Positions 16,445 to 27,467 of a stretch of 64,000 nucleotides of DNA are shown here, piece by piece; the first letter of the stretch is position 1; each line of letters starts with the position of its first letter. The DNA is from Edaphochlamys debaryana. Taxonomy: Eukaryota; Chlorophyta; Chlorophyceae; Chlamydomonadales. The notes beneath the pieces are model-generated. The model had not been told where the DNA came from. It was given only the letters and a program-made list of their open reading frames with translations, and ran no database searches. The DNA lies in the NCBI GenBank assembly GCA_016858145.1, contig JAEHOE010000077.1:312501-376500 (forward strand). The letters run 5' to 3'. The translations under genes were made by a program, and so were the position numbers.

Positions 16445-18210
16445 TCACATGATGCTGCACCCCGCGACAGCCGCCACCCCGACAACGGCGCCCTTCACCA
16501 GCAGCTCGTTCCGTGCCTCCTTCTTCTGCTCCTTCCTGAGCTCAGCCTTGAGCTCGGCCTTCATCTGCGCGCGGTGAACCTCGGCCGCCTGCTGCGCCGC
16601 CTGCGCCGCCTGCTGCGCGGCATGGGCCGCCGCTGCCTGCGCCGCCGCCGCCTGTGCCGCCGCGGCCTGCGCCGCCTGCTGTGCCGCCGCCTCCTGAGCC
16701 TGCTGCGCCGTCGCCGCGTGCGGGAACGTGACCTGGCAGGTGGGGCACTGCGGCCGGGAGGTGTCGGCCGACGCGGTGGCCAGAGATCGCGCGTCGAAGC
16801 GCCACCGGCCCTCGCCAACCCGCGTGCACTTGTCGACGTGGACAAGCGTCTTGCGCCACTTGCCGACCTGAGGAGCCAGACCAGAGAGAGGGGGGAGGGG
16901 TCGTCAGAAGGGTGCGTCGTTGTGAGCAGAGAGCCCTCAATCAATCAATGACAGCGGGCCATCCCGCACTGTCCGCACCCCGCCGCTCATGCCGGTACAG
17001 TACGGCACCCGTGCGCACCTGTGGGTGGTGCACGTCGCAGCCCTGGGTTCCGCAGCTCTCGCACATCCACACCGCGCACAGCTCACAGATGTAGCCCCAG
17101 CCGCCGGGCGCCGGCACCATGTGGCTTCCCCCGGAGCCCTTGAGGTAGCCCGGCACGAGCGCGTGGGACGTGTTGCAGCATTGGCAAGACACCAGGCCGT
17201 GGGGTTGCTGGGGCGGCGTGGGGGGCGGTAGGGGCCCGTAGGATGACCTGAAGCTTCGGCTGGCGAGGGCGAGCTCCCGGTAGAGCGGGGACTCGGTGAG
17301 GGTGACGAAGGGGTCGTGGGCGACCCGCTCCAGCACGTGGGAGGGGTCGTTGGGGCAGCAGTCACGTGACCTCTGCTTCCCGTAGCACCCCTCGCAGACG
17401 GCGACCCATCCATCGGGTCGTTGACCGTTGCACTGTACGTGCTGTGCACAGCATGTACGGCAGGCCCGCATGGCGTCATCGAAGATGGGCTCACGGCATA
17501 GGCCGCAGCTGAGGGGGCATCACGAAAGGTTTGGGGGTGCGCAGGGTCAGCTGACGGCTTGGTAAAAAGAGCATGACTTCTACCCTCTAACGGCCTGATG
17601 GGTTTCCGGTCGATGTCGAGACCCGTCAGTCCGCCTGCCCTGCCAGCGCCACACCGCCCCTCGCTCCCCGGTGCCCGGCCCCCCGCCCACCTGGTCTTCT
17701 CCAGCCCCACCACGTACACCAGCGTCCCGACCTCGTAGAAGTCCAGGCTGCCGTCCCCGTCGGCGTCCACCAGGCTCCAGAGGTCTTGCAGCCGGGCAGC
17801 CTGATCGGGGCCGAAGTTCGTCTCCCTGAGGGCGCGCAGCGGGTTGGGGGGAAGGGGGGTCAGCACGGGTTGCGCGACGGGGGGTCCAGGGGCGGGCCCG
17901 GCGGGGTTTCGAGGTCGCGTGTCGGCTGCGTCGCGGCATGTTATCTACACGTGGCTACAGCAGAAATGCATGTACGCAGGCTGCAGCACGTCTGTTTGCG
18001 GGGTGCGGGCCTTGCGAGAAGCGCAGCATTACCGCAGACTCACAGGAACTGCCTTAGCTCCTCGCGCGACCACGTGTTGTCGCCGTCCTTATCTCCTTGC
18101 TTAAACACGAGCTTGAGCTCCTGCTTGGCCTCCGTGTCGAGCTCGTTCCAGGCGCGCATGCTAGCGGCCCAGGCCCGCTTCCTGTCCTCGGCCGTCCATA
18201 CGCGAGGCAT
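16445..18210 (-). CDS. EF-hand / Cys-rich / CaaX family protein, copy B
   Basis: Four exons (18044-18210, 17691-17825, 17019-17508, 16445-16867) give 404 residues. Calcium loop 1 is D40-E51 (DKDGDNTWSREE, with Asn instead of the usual Gly at position 6); loop 2 is D76-E87 (DADGDGSLDFYE). Residues 102-145 hold a Cys cluster: C102, C105, C117, C120, C121, H124, then a CEGC pair. HDPFV and a Pro-rich linker follow. A second cluster is CQCC, YICELC, MCESC, then CDVHH. Exon 4 has WRKTLVHVDKCTRVGEGRWR, a CPTC pair and a Gln/Ala-rich helix, and ends VAGCSIM. CSIM is a CaaX box with Met, a farnesylation signal. No signal peptide or membrane segment is seen, so lipid anchoring on the cytosolic face is inferred. 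It is the transcriptionally last copy in the array. Confidence 0.82.
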
Positions 18211-20234
18211 GTTTGATAGCTGATGGCTTGTATATCACAGTGGAGGCTTCCGAGGCTTCGGCGCTGTGCCGCCGAGCTTGCGGGTCTCGGTCCGAACGAC
18301 ACGTCACCGCGGGAGGTCGGTGAATAGAACGGCAAATTACTATGAGCGTCGTCCCTGCTGACTGTGCAAATATGTTGTATGCATGTGTGCGGGGCGCAAG
18401 ACGCTACTTGTACTCGGCCGTGGGCCTTGACGGTTAGGGCCTTGGCCGGGCCTAGCGCAGGCCTGCGGTACGGGGCTTGGCCCGTTGATTGGGCCCCCCT
18501 GAAACAAGGGCCTGGGATACGCCAGGCCCTAGCACCTGCTCCTCTGGGAGGCTGTGGACCTCTATCTGAGCCCCTGCCGACCTTCGCCTGAGCAGGGAGG
18601 GACTTCGTCTCTGGCCTTGCGAGCCTTTACGAACAGTTTACGAATGGGCCGTCACCACCTGAATCCGCCCATACGAACAGCTTCACCGTCCATCCATCCT
18701 GCCTACCCGTACTCGCTCCCGCCACAGTTCTGTGGTTGCGGCTTCAGAGCCCTTGAGCTGTCGTAGCCGCGCCAGACGCCCCCCCCTCGGCGGCTTCATT
18801 GAGGGAGCAAACTGTGCGCTGTGCGCTTGAGCGCAACTGAACTCCTTGTCCGCGCGGCTTGCGGGCCTACCCCCACCCAGCTTCGGCGCCAACAGTCGTG
18901 GCAGGAACATGAGCACCTGGAAGCGGCTGAAAAGAAGGCGCGCGGTGGTCGCATCGAGGTGACACCCGCCCACGGCAAGGACCCGCGGAAGGAGCGAGGG
19001 AGGGAGAGGCCGGAGGGAGGGAGAGGCTTGTCCCGCCTTCCAAGTGGAAAGGCGTGGAGCGAGGGCCGAGCCGCTGGCTGGCCGCTGCATTGGCCGCTAC
19101 AATTTCGATCGGCACCGCAGACCGCACGCAGGAGCGAGCAGCTAGGGAGGTGGGGTTTGGGGAGGGACGGACGGAGCTACAGCATACCATGCGCAGCCCC
19201 GCACCCTGCACCACGCCGCTACTGCAGTACAGCCGCCCTGGGCTCGCTCCGTCCACCTTGCAGTGGGTCAGTGGGTCAGGGGCCTGCCGGCGGGGCGCGT
19301 GCTGAATGAGTGACCGGTTACAAACCGACAGGGGCCGGAGGCTAGCCGTTGGCGCGCCCCTTGCTGCAAGACAGAGCTCTTGGGAAAGAAGAGACCACAC
19401 AGGGACCTGTTCTGTACTTGACCTGTACACGCGGGCCTTATCATCAATCAGCAAATAAATTAGCTCACCGTTTGGAGCTCTCCTCAAGCGGCGTCAAATA
19501 AACCCCCTCGGGATTGCTCCGCTTGCTGATGAGGCTGCCCCCAGCCCACGTGTGAGAAGGGCCTCAGCGGTCAATGCTGGGCGGGGTCTATTCAGGAGCC
19601 CAATACGTCTTGGTTCAGTACCCAGTATGAGCCACCAAGGAAGATCACCAGGCCGTGCACAAAGGTGCACAAGACTGCACGTTTTGCCCTATTTGCTCAG
19701 CCATGCCAACTCTGGGCTACTAGCCACTGGGCCTTTAGTAGTGGATAGAATTGAGCATCCGGGCAAAACGCTCCAGGTGACAACGAACACGAGAAAACAC
19801 AGAGGCAGCAGTGGCAGCCAAGCAAGTTCACACAAACGAATCAAATGCATTGGTCCGGTGGTCCTGGCGCTGGGCAGGCACGCTCGACCGTGCTTGCCCC
19901 CACCCCACCCTGTGACCGTGTCCCAGAAACGCTCACTTCTCTTCAGGTGGACAATCAACACACACGGGTCGATTGGTCAATGAATGCATGGTGGTTTGCT
20001 CCAAACCCAGATCAGTCAGTATCACTCGAAAGCCCTGGCCCCATGGATGGCCATGCCCGGAGGAGGAAGACTCTACTGTGCCTAAGTACTAGTATTATTG
20101 CATCAGTTGCCGCCCGCAATGAGGTTAAAACCGATGAGTCACAGAGCCCAGTTTCCAGGCGCTCCGTTAGCCCTAAGTCCCTGAGGCCTCTCCCCTCTCG
20201 CTCCCCGCAGTATAACCACGCGCGCTTCATCCGC
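18211..20234. other. Spacer between copies B and C
   Basis: No supported gene. The B-proximal part (18,211-18,720) matches the region upstream of copy C (21,999-22,560), and the C-proximal part (19,620-20,234) matches the 3' flank of copy B, so the spacer is built of duplicated flanks. It carries the conserved block beginning TTCTGTACTTGACCTGTAC at 19,410. A TATA-like sequence (GATATACAAG on the minus strand) lies about 25-35 bases upstream of the ATG of copy B, close enough that it is probably in the 5' UTR or very near the start site. Confidence 0.5.
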
Positions 20235-21998
20235 TCACATGATGCTGCACCCCGCGGCAGCCGCCACCCCGACCACGACCCCCTTCACCAGCAGCTCGTT
20301 CCGTGCCTCCTTCTTCTGCTCCTTCCTGAGCTCAGCCTTGAACTCGACCTTCATCTGCGCGCGGTGAACCTCGGCCGCCTGCTGCGCTGCCTGCGCCGCC
20401 GCCTGCGCCGCCGCCGTGTGCTGAGCCGCCGCCTGCGCCGCCGCGGCCTGCGCAGCCTGCTTCGCCGCCGCCTCCTGCGCCGCCGCCGCCTGCTGTGCCG
20501 CCGCCTCCTGAGCCTGCTGCGCCGCTGCCGCGTGCGGGAACGTGACCTGGCAGGTGGGGCAGTGCGGCCGGGAGGTGTCGGCCGACGCAGTGGCCAGGGA
20601 CCGCGCGTCGAAGCGCCACCGGCCCTCGCCAACCCGCGTGCACTTGTCCACGTGGACAAGCGTCTTGCGCCACTTGCCGACCTGGGGCACGATTTATCAC
20701 CGGGGCCGAACGGGTGTAAGCGGAGCGCAACAAAGCAGCACGCGCGCTTCAGACAAGGGCAGCACAAAGGACAGCGCGCTCGCCATCGAACAGCACCCGT
20801 GCGCACCTGTGGGTGGTGCACGTCGCAGCCCTGGGTTCCGCAGCTCTCGCACATCCACACCGCGCACAGCTCACAGATGTAGCCCCAGCCGCCGGGCGCC
20901 GGCACCATGTGGCTTCCCCCGGAGCCCTTGAGGTAGCCCGGCACGAGCGCGTGGGACGTGTTGCAGCATTGGCAAGACACCAGGCCGTGGGGTTGTTGGG
21001 GCGGCGTGGGGGGCGGTAGGGGCCCGTAGGATGACCTGAAGCTTCGGCTGGCGAGGGCGAGCTCCCGGTAGAGCGGGGACTCGGTGAGGGTGACGAAGGG
21101 GTCGTGGGGCACCACCTCCAGCACGTGGGAGGGGTCGTTGGGGCAGCAGTCACGTGACCTCTGCTTCCCGTAGCACCCCTCGCAGACGGCGACCCATCCA
21201 TCGGGTCGTTGACCGTTGCACTGTACGTGCTGTGCACAGCATGTACGGCAGGCCCGCATGGCGTCATCGAAGATGGGCTCACGGCATAGGCCGCAGCTGA
21301 GGGGGCATCACGAAAGGTTTGGGGGTGCGCAGGGTCAGCTGACGGCTTGGTAAAAAGGGCATGACTTCTACCCTCTAACGGCCTGATGGGTTTCCGGTCG
21401 ATGTCGAGACCCGTCAGTCCGCCTGCCCTGCCAGCGCCACACCGCCCCTCGCTCCCCGGTGCCTCCCCCCCCGCCCACCTGGTCTTCTCCAGCCCCACCA
21501 CGTACACCAGCGTCCCGACCTCGTAGAAGTCCAGGCTGCCGTCCCCGTCGGCGTCCACCAGGCTCCAGAGGTCTTGCAGGCGGGCAGCCTGATCGGGGCC
21601 GAAGTTCGTCTCCCTGAGGGCGCGCAGCGGGTTGGGGGGAAGGGGGGTCAGCACGGGTTGCGCGACGGGGGGTCCAGGGGTGGGCCCGACGGGGTTTCGG
21701 GGTCGCGTGTCGGCTGCGTCGCGGCAGGTTATGTATACGTGGCTACAGTAGGAATGCATGTACGCAGGCTGCAGCACGTCTGTTTGCGGGGTGCGGGCCT
21801 TGCAAGAAGCGCAGCATTACCGCAGACTCACAGGAACTGCTTCAGCTCCTCACGCGACCACGTGTTGTCGCCGTCCTTATCTCCTTGCTTAAACACGAGC
21901 TTGAGCTCCTGCTTGGCCTCCGTGTCGAGCTCGTTCCAGGCGCGCATGCTAGCGGCCCAGGCCCGCTTCCTGTCCTCGGCCGTCCATACGCGAGGCAT
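20235..21998 (-). CDS. EF-hand / Cys-rich / CaaX family protein, copy C
   Basis: Four exons (21832-21998, 21479-21613, 20807-21296, 20235-20681) give 412 residues. Exons 1 to 3 are nearly identical to copy B, including both EF-hand loops and both Cys clusters; one visible change is HVLEVVPHDPFV for HVLERVAHDPFV. The last exon is 24 bp longer than in B because of extra Ala/Gln codons in the helix, and ends AAAAGCSIM. Intron 3 (20682-20806) has a sequence unrelated to intron 3 of B and of D to H, although the exon borders are the same. B and C form one subfamily (CSIM, 490-bp exon 3), distinct from D to H (CTIM, 514-bp exon 3). Confidence 0.82.
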
Positions 21999-23654
21999 GT
22001 CTGATAGCTGATGGCTTGTATATCACAGTGGAGGCTTCCGAGGCTTCGGCGCTGTGCCGCCGAGCTTGCGGGTCTCGGTCCGAACGACACGTCACCGCGG
22101 GAGGTCGGTGAATAGAACGGCAAATTACTATGAGCGTCGTCCCTGCTGACTGTGCAAATATGTTGTATGCATGTGTGCGGGGCGCAAGACGCTACTTGTA
22201 CCCGGCCGTGGGCCTTGACGGTTAGGGCCTTGGCCGGGCCTAGCGCAGGCCTGCGGTACGGGGCTTGGCCCGTTGACTGGGTCCAGTCCTGAAACAAGGG
22301 CCTGGGATACGCCAGGCCCCAGCACCTGCTCCTCTGGAAGGCTGTGGACCTCTATCTGAGCTCCTGCCGACCTTCGCCTGAGCAGGGAGGAACTTCGCTG
22401 GCCTTGCGAGCCACGAGGGCGCCCTCGACGTCACATGACGCCCGGTTGACCACACACCCCTGAACCCTACCGGCCGTACTCACAGCTTCACCGGGCGGGT
22501 CAAATCAGCCAGAGTCGAAGGGGCCCCTGCATCGCCCTGCCTAGTAAGCCTGCCTACCCGTACTCCCATCACAGCTGTGTAGTTTCAGAGCCCTCCAGAA
22601 GTCAAAGCCGCGCCAGACGCCCCTCTGGAGCTTGAAGGGGGAACACACATGCTTGAAGCTTGATATGCTTGGAAACTTGTGGCCATGATCGGGCGGTTAC
22701 CGTGCGGACTTGGCCCCTGGCTTCGGGGCCAACAGTCATGACACGAACCCTGGAAGGGGCAAGATACCGCAACACCCTCCCCTGGCAACCGCCCGGAGCG
22801 AATGAAAGGGGTGTTCCGAGTGGAAACTCTGGAAAGGCATGGGCATGAGCGAGGGCTGAGCCGCCAAGGTTGCTACGTAGCCGGTTGTAGAGAGCGAGGC
22901 TTTGTCCCGGAGGCGGACAGAGCAGCAGCGTACGGTCTGCCCCAGGGACCATGCCCGCGCAGCACCAACACACCGCACCACGCCCCCATGCATGGCCGCA
23001 GCCTCGGGCTCGCTCCACTTTCCAGCAAGATAAGTAGTGCGTCGTGGGAGGGCCTGCCGGGCGCGTGCTGAATGAATGGCCGGTTACATATGGACGCCGA
23101 GGGCCAACCGGCTAGTCATCTCCCTCGTCAGAAGCTCCATTCGTCACCGGACACTCTTCGCAGTCACAGTGCCCCTGCTCTTCATGCATGCCAACAGCAA
23201 GGCCCAACGCCTCGGGTCCACACGCGCCCGCAGGATCTTATTCACATGTGTGTAGAAAGGGGTTGGAGCACTCGATCTCCACGCACCCATGCGCACTTGA
23301 GCGTCAATAGAAATAGTATGCTTGTGACCATCAGGATAACACACTCAGGTTCTGTACTTGACATGTACACGCGGGCCTGATCATCGATCAGCAAACGAAT
23401 CAGCTCACCAAGTGGAGCCCTCCTAGAGCGGCGTCAAATGGCTGACAACACCCACCCACCTCATGAAATAAATGAATATCCGAGTGATCATGAAGAGAAG
23501 CAGCCGAGCTCCCAACGTGCGGGCACACACATGCACACATGCTAACTACCGCGCCTGAGACTCCCAGGCTCATGCGAGCAGCCCTTCACGCATGTACACA
23601 TGCGCTTATGAGTGATGATACGACGCCCCGCCCCCCCGCCACCACGCCAGTAGC
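21999..23654. other. Spacer between copies C and D
   Basis: No supported gene. The first 550 bases match the region upstream of B. The last 500 bases (about 23,150-23,654) are nearly identical to 26,960-27,467, the 3' flank of copy E. The conserved block TTCTGTACTTGAC(A/C)TGTAC occurs at 23,350. Confidence 0.5.
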
Positions 23655-25572
23655 TCACATGATGGTGCACGCGGACGCCACAACCTGCACCCCCGCGTCA
23701 ATAGCCGTTTCCATGACCTTCTCCATCACCACCTCCATGACAGTCTCGGTGACCTTCTCCGCGGCCGTCTCCACAACCGCCCCAACGGCTGCGTCCCTAA
23801 GATCCCGCTTGCGCTCCTTCTTGTCCGCCTTCTTCTGCTGCTGCTCGGCCGCCGCCTGCTGTGCCTGCTGTGCCGCCGCCTGCTGCGCCCACTGCTGCGC
23901 CGCCTGGGCCGACTGCGCCGCCGCCGCGTGCTGAGCCGCCGCGTGCTGCGTGTGCTGTGCCCACTGGTGCGCCGCCTGCGCCGCCCCCCTCTGTGCCGCC
24001 TGCTGCGCCGCCGCCTCATCGGCTTGCTGCTGCGCCTGCACCTGCTTGAAGGTGGCCTGGCAGGTGGGGCAGTGCGGCCGGGAGGTGTCGGCCGACGCGG
24101 TAACCAGGGGCCGCGCGTCGAAGCGCCACCGGCCCTCGCCAACCCGCGTGCACTTGTCGACGTGGACAAGCGTCTTGCGCCACTTGCCGATCTGAGAGGA
24201 GCCAGACCGGAGAGAGGGAAGGGGTCGTCAGAAAGGTGCGTCGTTGTGAGCAGAGTGCCCTCAGCCAATGACAGCGGGCCATCCCGCACTGTGCGCAGGC
24301 CGCCCCGCCCCTCATCATGCCGGTACGGCACCCGTGCGCACCTGTGGGTGGTGCACGTCGCAGCCCTGGGCTCCGCAGCTCTCGCACATCCACACCGCAC
24401 ACAGCTCGCAGATGTACCCCGAGCCGCCAGGCGCCGGCACCATGTGGCTTCCGCCGGAGCCCTTGAGGTAGCCCGGCACGAGCGCGTGCATCCCGGTACA
24501 GCACCGGCACTGCACTAGCTCCTGGGGTTGCTGAGGTGGCGTTGGCGGTGGCGACGGCCTGGAGGAGGTGACAGAGCCGCTGCAGCTGCTCCGCTTGCTG
24601 CCGGTCGACGAGAGCTCCCGGTAGAGGGGGCACTGGGCCCGGTTGACAAAGGGGTCGTGGGCGACCCGCTCTAGCACGTGGGAGGGGTCGTTGGGGCAGC
24701 CGCTCTGCCGAAACACGCGGCGCACGCGCTCGCACGCCTCGCAGAGGGCGACCCAGTCGCTGGGTCGTTGGCCGTTGCATTGCACGTGCTGTGTACAGCA
24801 TGTACGGCAGGCCATCAGGGAATCATCGTAGATGGGCTCACGGCAGCGACAGCAGCTGGGGGCGGTGGGCGGGCGGATGCGAAGGTTCAGCGGAGAATCC
24901 CAATGACTGGAGATGATTTGATCAGCACAGAGGCCCGTAGCTGCCTTGACGTGATGGTCCTTGGGTGCTGCCTGAGTCTTCGCCCGCCCGGTGTTGACCC
25001 CTGTACCGCCCTGTCAGCGCCCCCCCACCCCTCGCTCCCCGGTGCCGCCCCCCCCCCCGCCCACCTGGTCTTCTCCAGCCCCACCACGTACACCAGCGTC
25101 CCGACCTCGTAGAAGTCCAGGCTGCCGTCCCCGTTGGCGTCCACCAGGCTCCAGAGGTCTTGCAGCCGGGCGGCCTGCTCGGGGCCGAAGCTCTTCTCCC
25201 TGAGGGCGCGCAGCGGGTTCGGGGGAAGGGGGAGTCAGCGTGGGCGAAGGGGGGCAGGCCCGGGAGCAGCATTTTTCGCGATATCGTCTCTGCTACGTCA
25301 ATGAAGCTTTGTGTCTACATGGTAATGACAGGAATACATGTGCGCAAGCTGGAGCACGTTTGTGTTCGGGATGCCCTTGCGAGAAGGCATCGCTGCCCGA
25401 CTCACAGGAACTGCTTCAGCTCGTCGCGCGACCACGTATTGTCGCCGTCCTTGTCTCCCTGATTGAAGACATTCCTAAGCTCCTGCTTGGCCGTAGCGTC
25501 GAGCTCGTTCCAGGCGCCCATGCTAGCGGCCCAGGCCCGCTTCCTGTCCTCGGCCGTCCAGGCGCGAGGCAT
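23655..25572 (-). CDS. EF-hand / Cys-rich / CaaX family protein, copy D
   Basis: Four exons (25406-25572, 25065-25199, 24342-24855, 23655-24191) give 450 residues. EF-hand loops are DKDGDNTWSRDE and DANGDGSLDFYE. Exon 3 starts SCCRCREP, so the first pair is CCRC rather than CGLC, then CRTCCTQHVQ, CEAC, CPNDPSHVLERVAHDPFV, a Ser-rich linker and a second cluster (CRCCTGMHALVPGY, YICELC, MCESC, CDVHH). Exon 4 contains WRKTLVHVDKCTRVGEGRWR and CPTC. A Gln/Ala-rich helix of about 70 residues follows, then a charged segment (KKADKKERKRDLRD), an amphipathic Val/Glu/Met repeat (EKVTETVMEVVMEKVMETA), and ASACTIM. CTIM is a CaaX box with Met. The helix suggests coiled-coil assembly. Function unknown. 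Confidence 0.82.
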
Positions 25573-27467
25573 TGTGCTTGGCTAACGGAAAGCAGTGGCG
25601 GTTCCAGAGGCTTCGCTGCGCCGCCGAGCTTGTGGTCGGTCCGAGTTCGAACGTGAGTCCGAAAGCTTGGCTGTGAGCGCGGGAGTATCGCGCGAAGTCC
25701 GGCAGCTTGCTATGATGGGTTTCTCTGTTCGCTTTGCAAATGTGTGTGGGCGACGGCGGAACGGTACTTGAGCGCGAGGAATGGGCCCTGGCAGTTAAGG
25801 CCCGGTCCAGGCCCGGTCTAGGCCTGGAGCCTTGGACCCGTCCAGACCCGTTCGCCGGGCCTCAAGGCGCCTCAAGGCGGGGCCCATGCGCCCACCCGCG
25901 CGCTCGTCCCTTCACGAACGGAAGCTGTACACACCCGGGATCCGGCCTATGACGTGTCAACAGCTGACCCCTCGCTACGTCGCCGTCCACTGCCCTGTAG
26001 TGCCCACTGCTCCTGGCCTCACCCGTGCCCCACCGCCCCCGCTCCAGCGATGCGAAGCGACTGTGCGAAGCGACGATGCCGTACGTTGGGCCTGGCCATC
26101 GGGGGTCCGGTCAGGCCCGCTTGATCGGCAGCTGTGCACCTACGAGCGCGGACACTCGGACGGCCTCCAGCGAACCCCAGAGCCCTCCGTGTTCTCGTCG
26201 TACCCCATCCTGAGCCCAGCCTGTGCCCTCACGGACCCAGCAAGCGCATTGTGACAAGCGAGATTGTGAGGAATAGGAGCACAGAGCGGTGCGGCCGCTT
26301 GAGTACGTCGGGCTCACCGGCATGCCATCGAGGGCCCAGTCGGCCGCAGTGGGCCGTGTGCCTTCCGCGGCGCGTCCAGAAACGGCAGGCATCCGCAGCC
26401 CAGCACGGCTAACGAGTAACGACAATGCTCACGTGCTCATCCCGAGCCCAGAGCCCACCTGGGCCCTCACGGACCCAGCACATTCTGAATGAATGTGTGC
26501 CAGAGACGGATGGCTCAGCCTCAGACAGCGGACCCCTTGCCTTCCACTTTCGCAGCGTGTCCCCCTTTCCAGGAGGGGACCCTCACCCGCAGGCTTCGAC
26601 ATGTTACATGGCCCATCGATGCTACGCCGTACGGCCGCAGGAAGCTCTTCGCCAGGCTGTTCTCTTCAGATCCCTGAACCACAGGGGCAACGTTGGTGAA
26701 GATCTATCCCGGCCGCGGGCGCAGTCGTGCCGTGTGCCTAGCCGTGAGTCCCCCCATGCACAGCGCCCGCTGCACTCCGCAGCCCATCCCCGCAAGCCAT
26801 CGGTGCATGGCGCACCAGGCAAATGGCGTGCACCCCTGTGGTGGCAGCGCGCACCTCGCTCGTCGTTCGTTTGTCTACGTTCGTTTGTCCTCTCTACTCA
26901 CATGCCCAGCCCCAACCACTAAGGCATGTCCCTCCACTCGTCCACCGGCGTTGCCCTGCTTGACTCTCTTCGCAGTCACAGTGCCCCTGCTCTCCATGCA
27001 TGTCAAGAGCAAGGCCCAACGCCTCGGGGTCCACACGCGCCCGCAGGATCTTACTCACATGTGTGTAGAAAGGGGTTGGGGCATTCGATCTCCACGGACC
27101 CATGCGCACTTGAGCGTCAATAGAAATAGTATGCTCGTGACCATCAGCATAACACACTCAGGTTCTGTACTTGACCTGTACACGCGGGCCTGATCATCGA
27201 TCAGCAAACGAATCAGCTCACCAAGTGGAGCCCTCCTAGAGCGGCGTCAAATGGCTGACAACACCCACCCACCTCATGAAATAAATGAATATCCGAGTGA
27301 TCATGAAGAGAAGCAGCCGAGCTCCCAACGTGCGGGCACACACATGCACACATGCTAACTACCGCGCCTGAGACTCCCAGGCTCATGCGAGCAGCCCTTC
27401 ACGCATGTACACATGCGCTTATGATCGATGATACGACGCCCCGCCCCGCCGCCACCACGCCAGTAGC
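25573..27467. other. Spacer between copies D and E
   Basis: No supported gene. The D-proximal part (25,590-26,250 and 26,290-26,340) closely matches the region upstream of pseudogene H (44,490-45,240). The E-proximal part (26,960-27,467) is nearly identical to the 3' flank of copy D. The conserved block GGTTCTGTACTTGACCTGTA lies at 27,161-27,180, followed by an imperfect palindrome around TGATCATCGATCA. Confidence 0.5.

Noticed and set aside
16445..18210. Interpretation of the family as calmodulins
   Set aside because: Only two EF-hands are present, followed by Cys clusters and a coiled-coil; the length and architecture do not fit calmodulin or CDPK.
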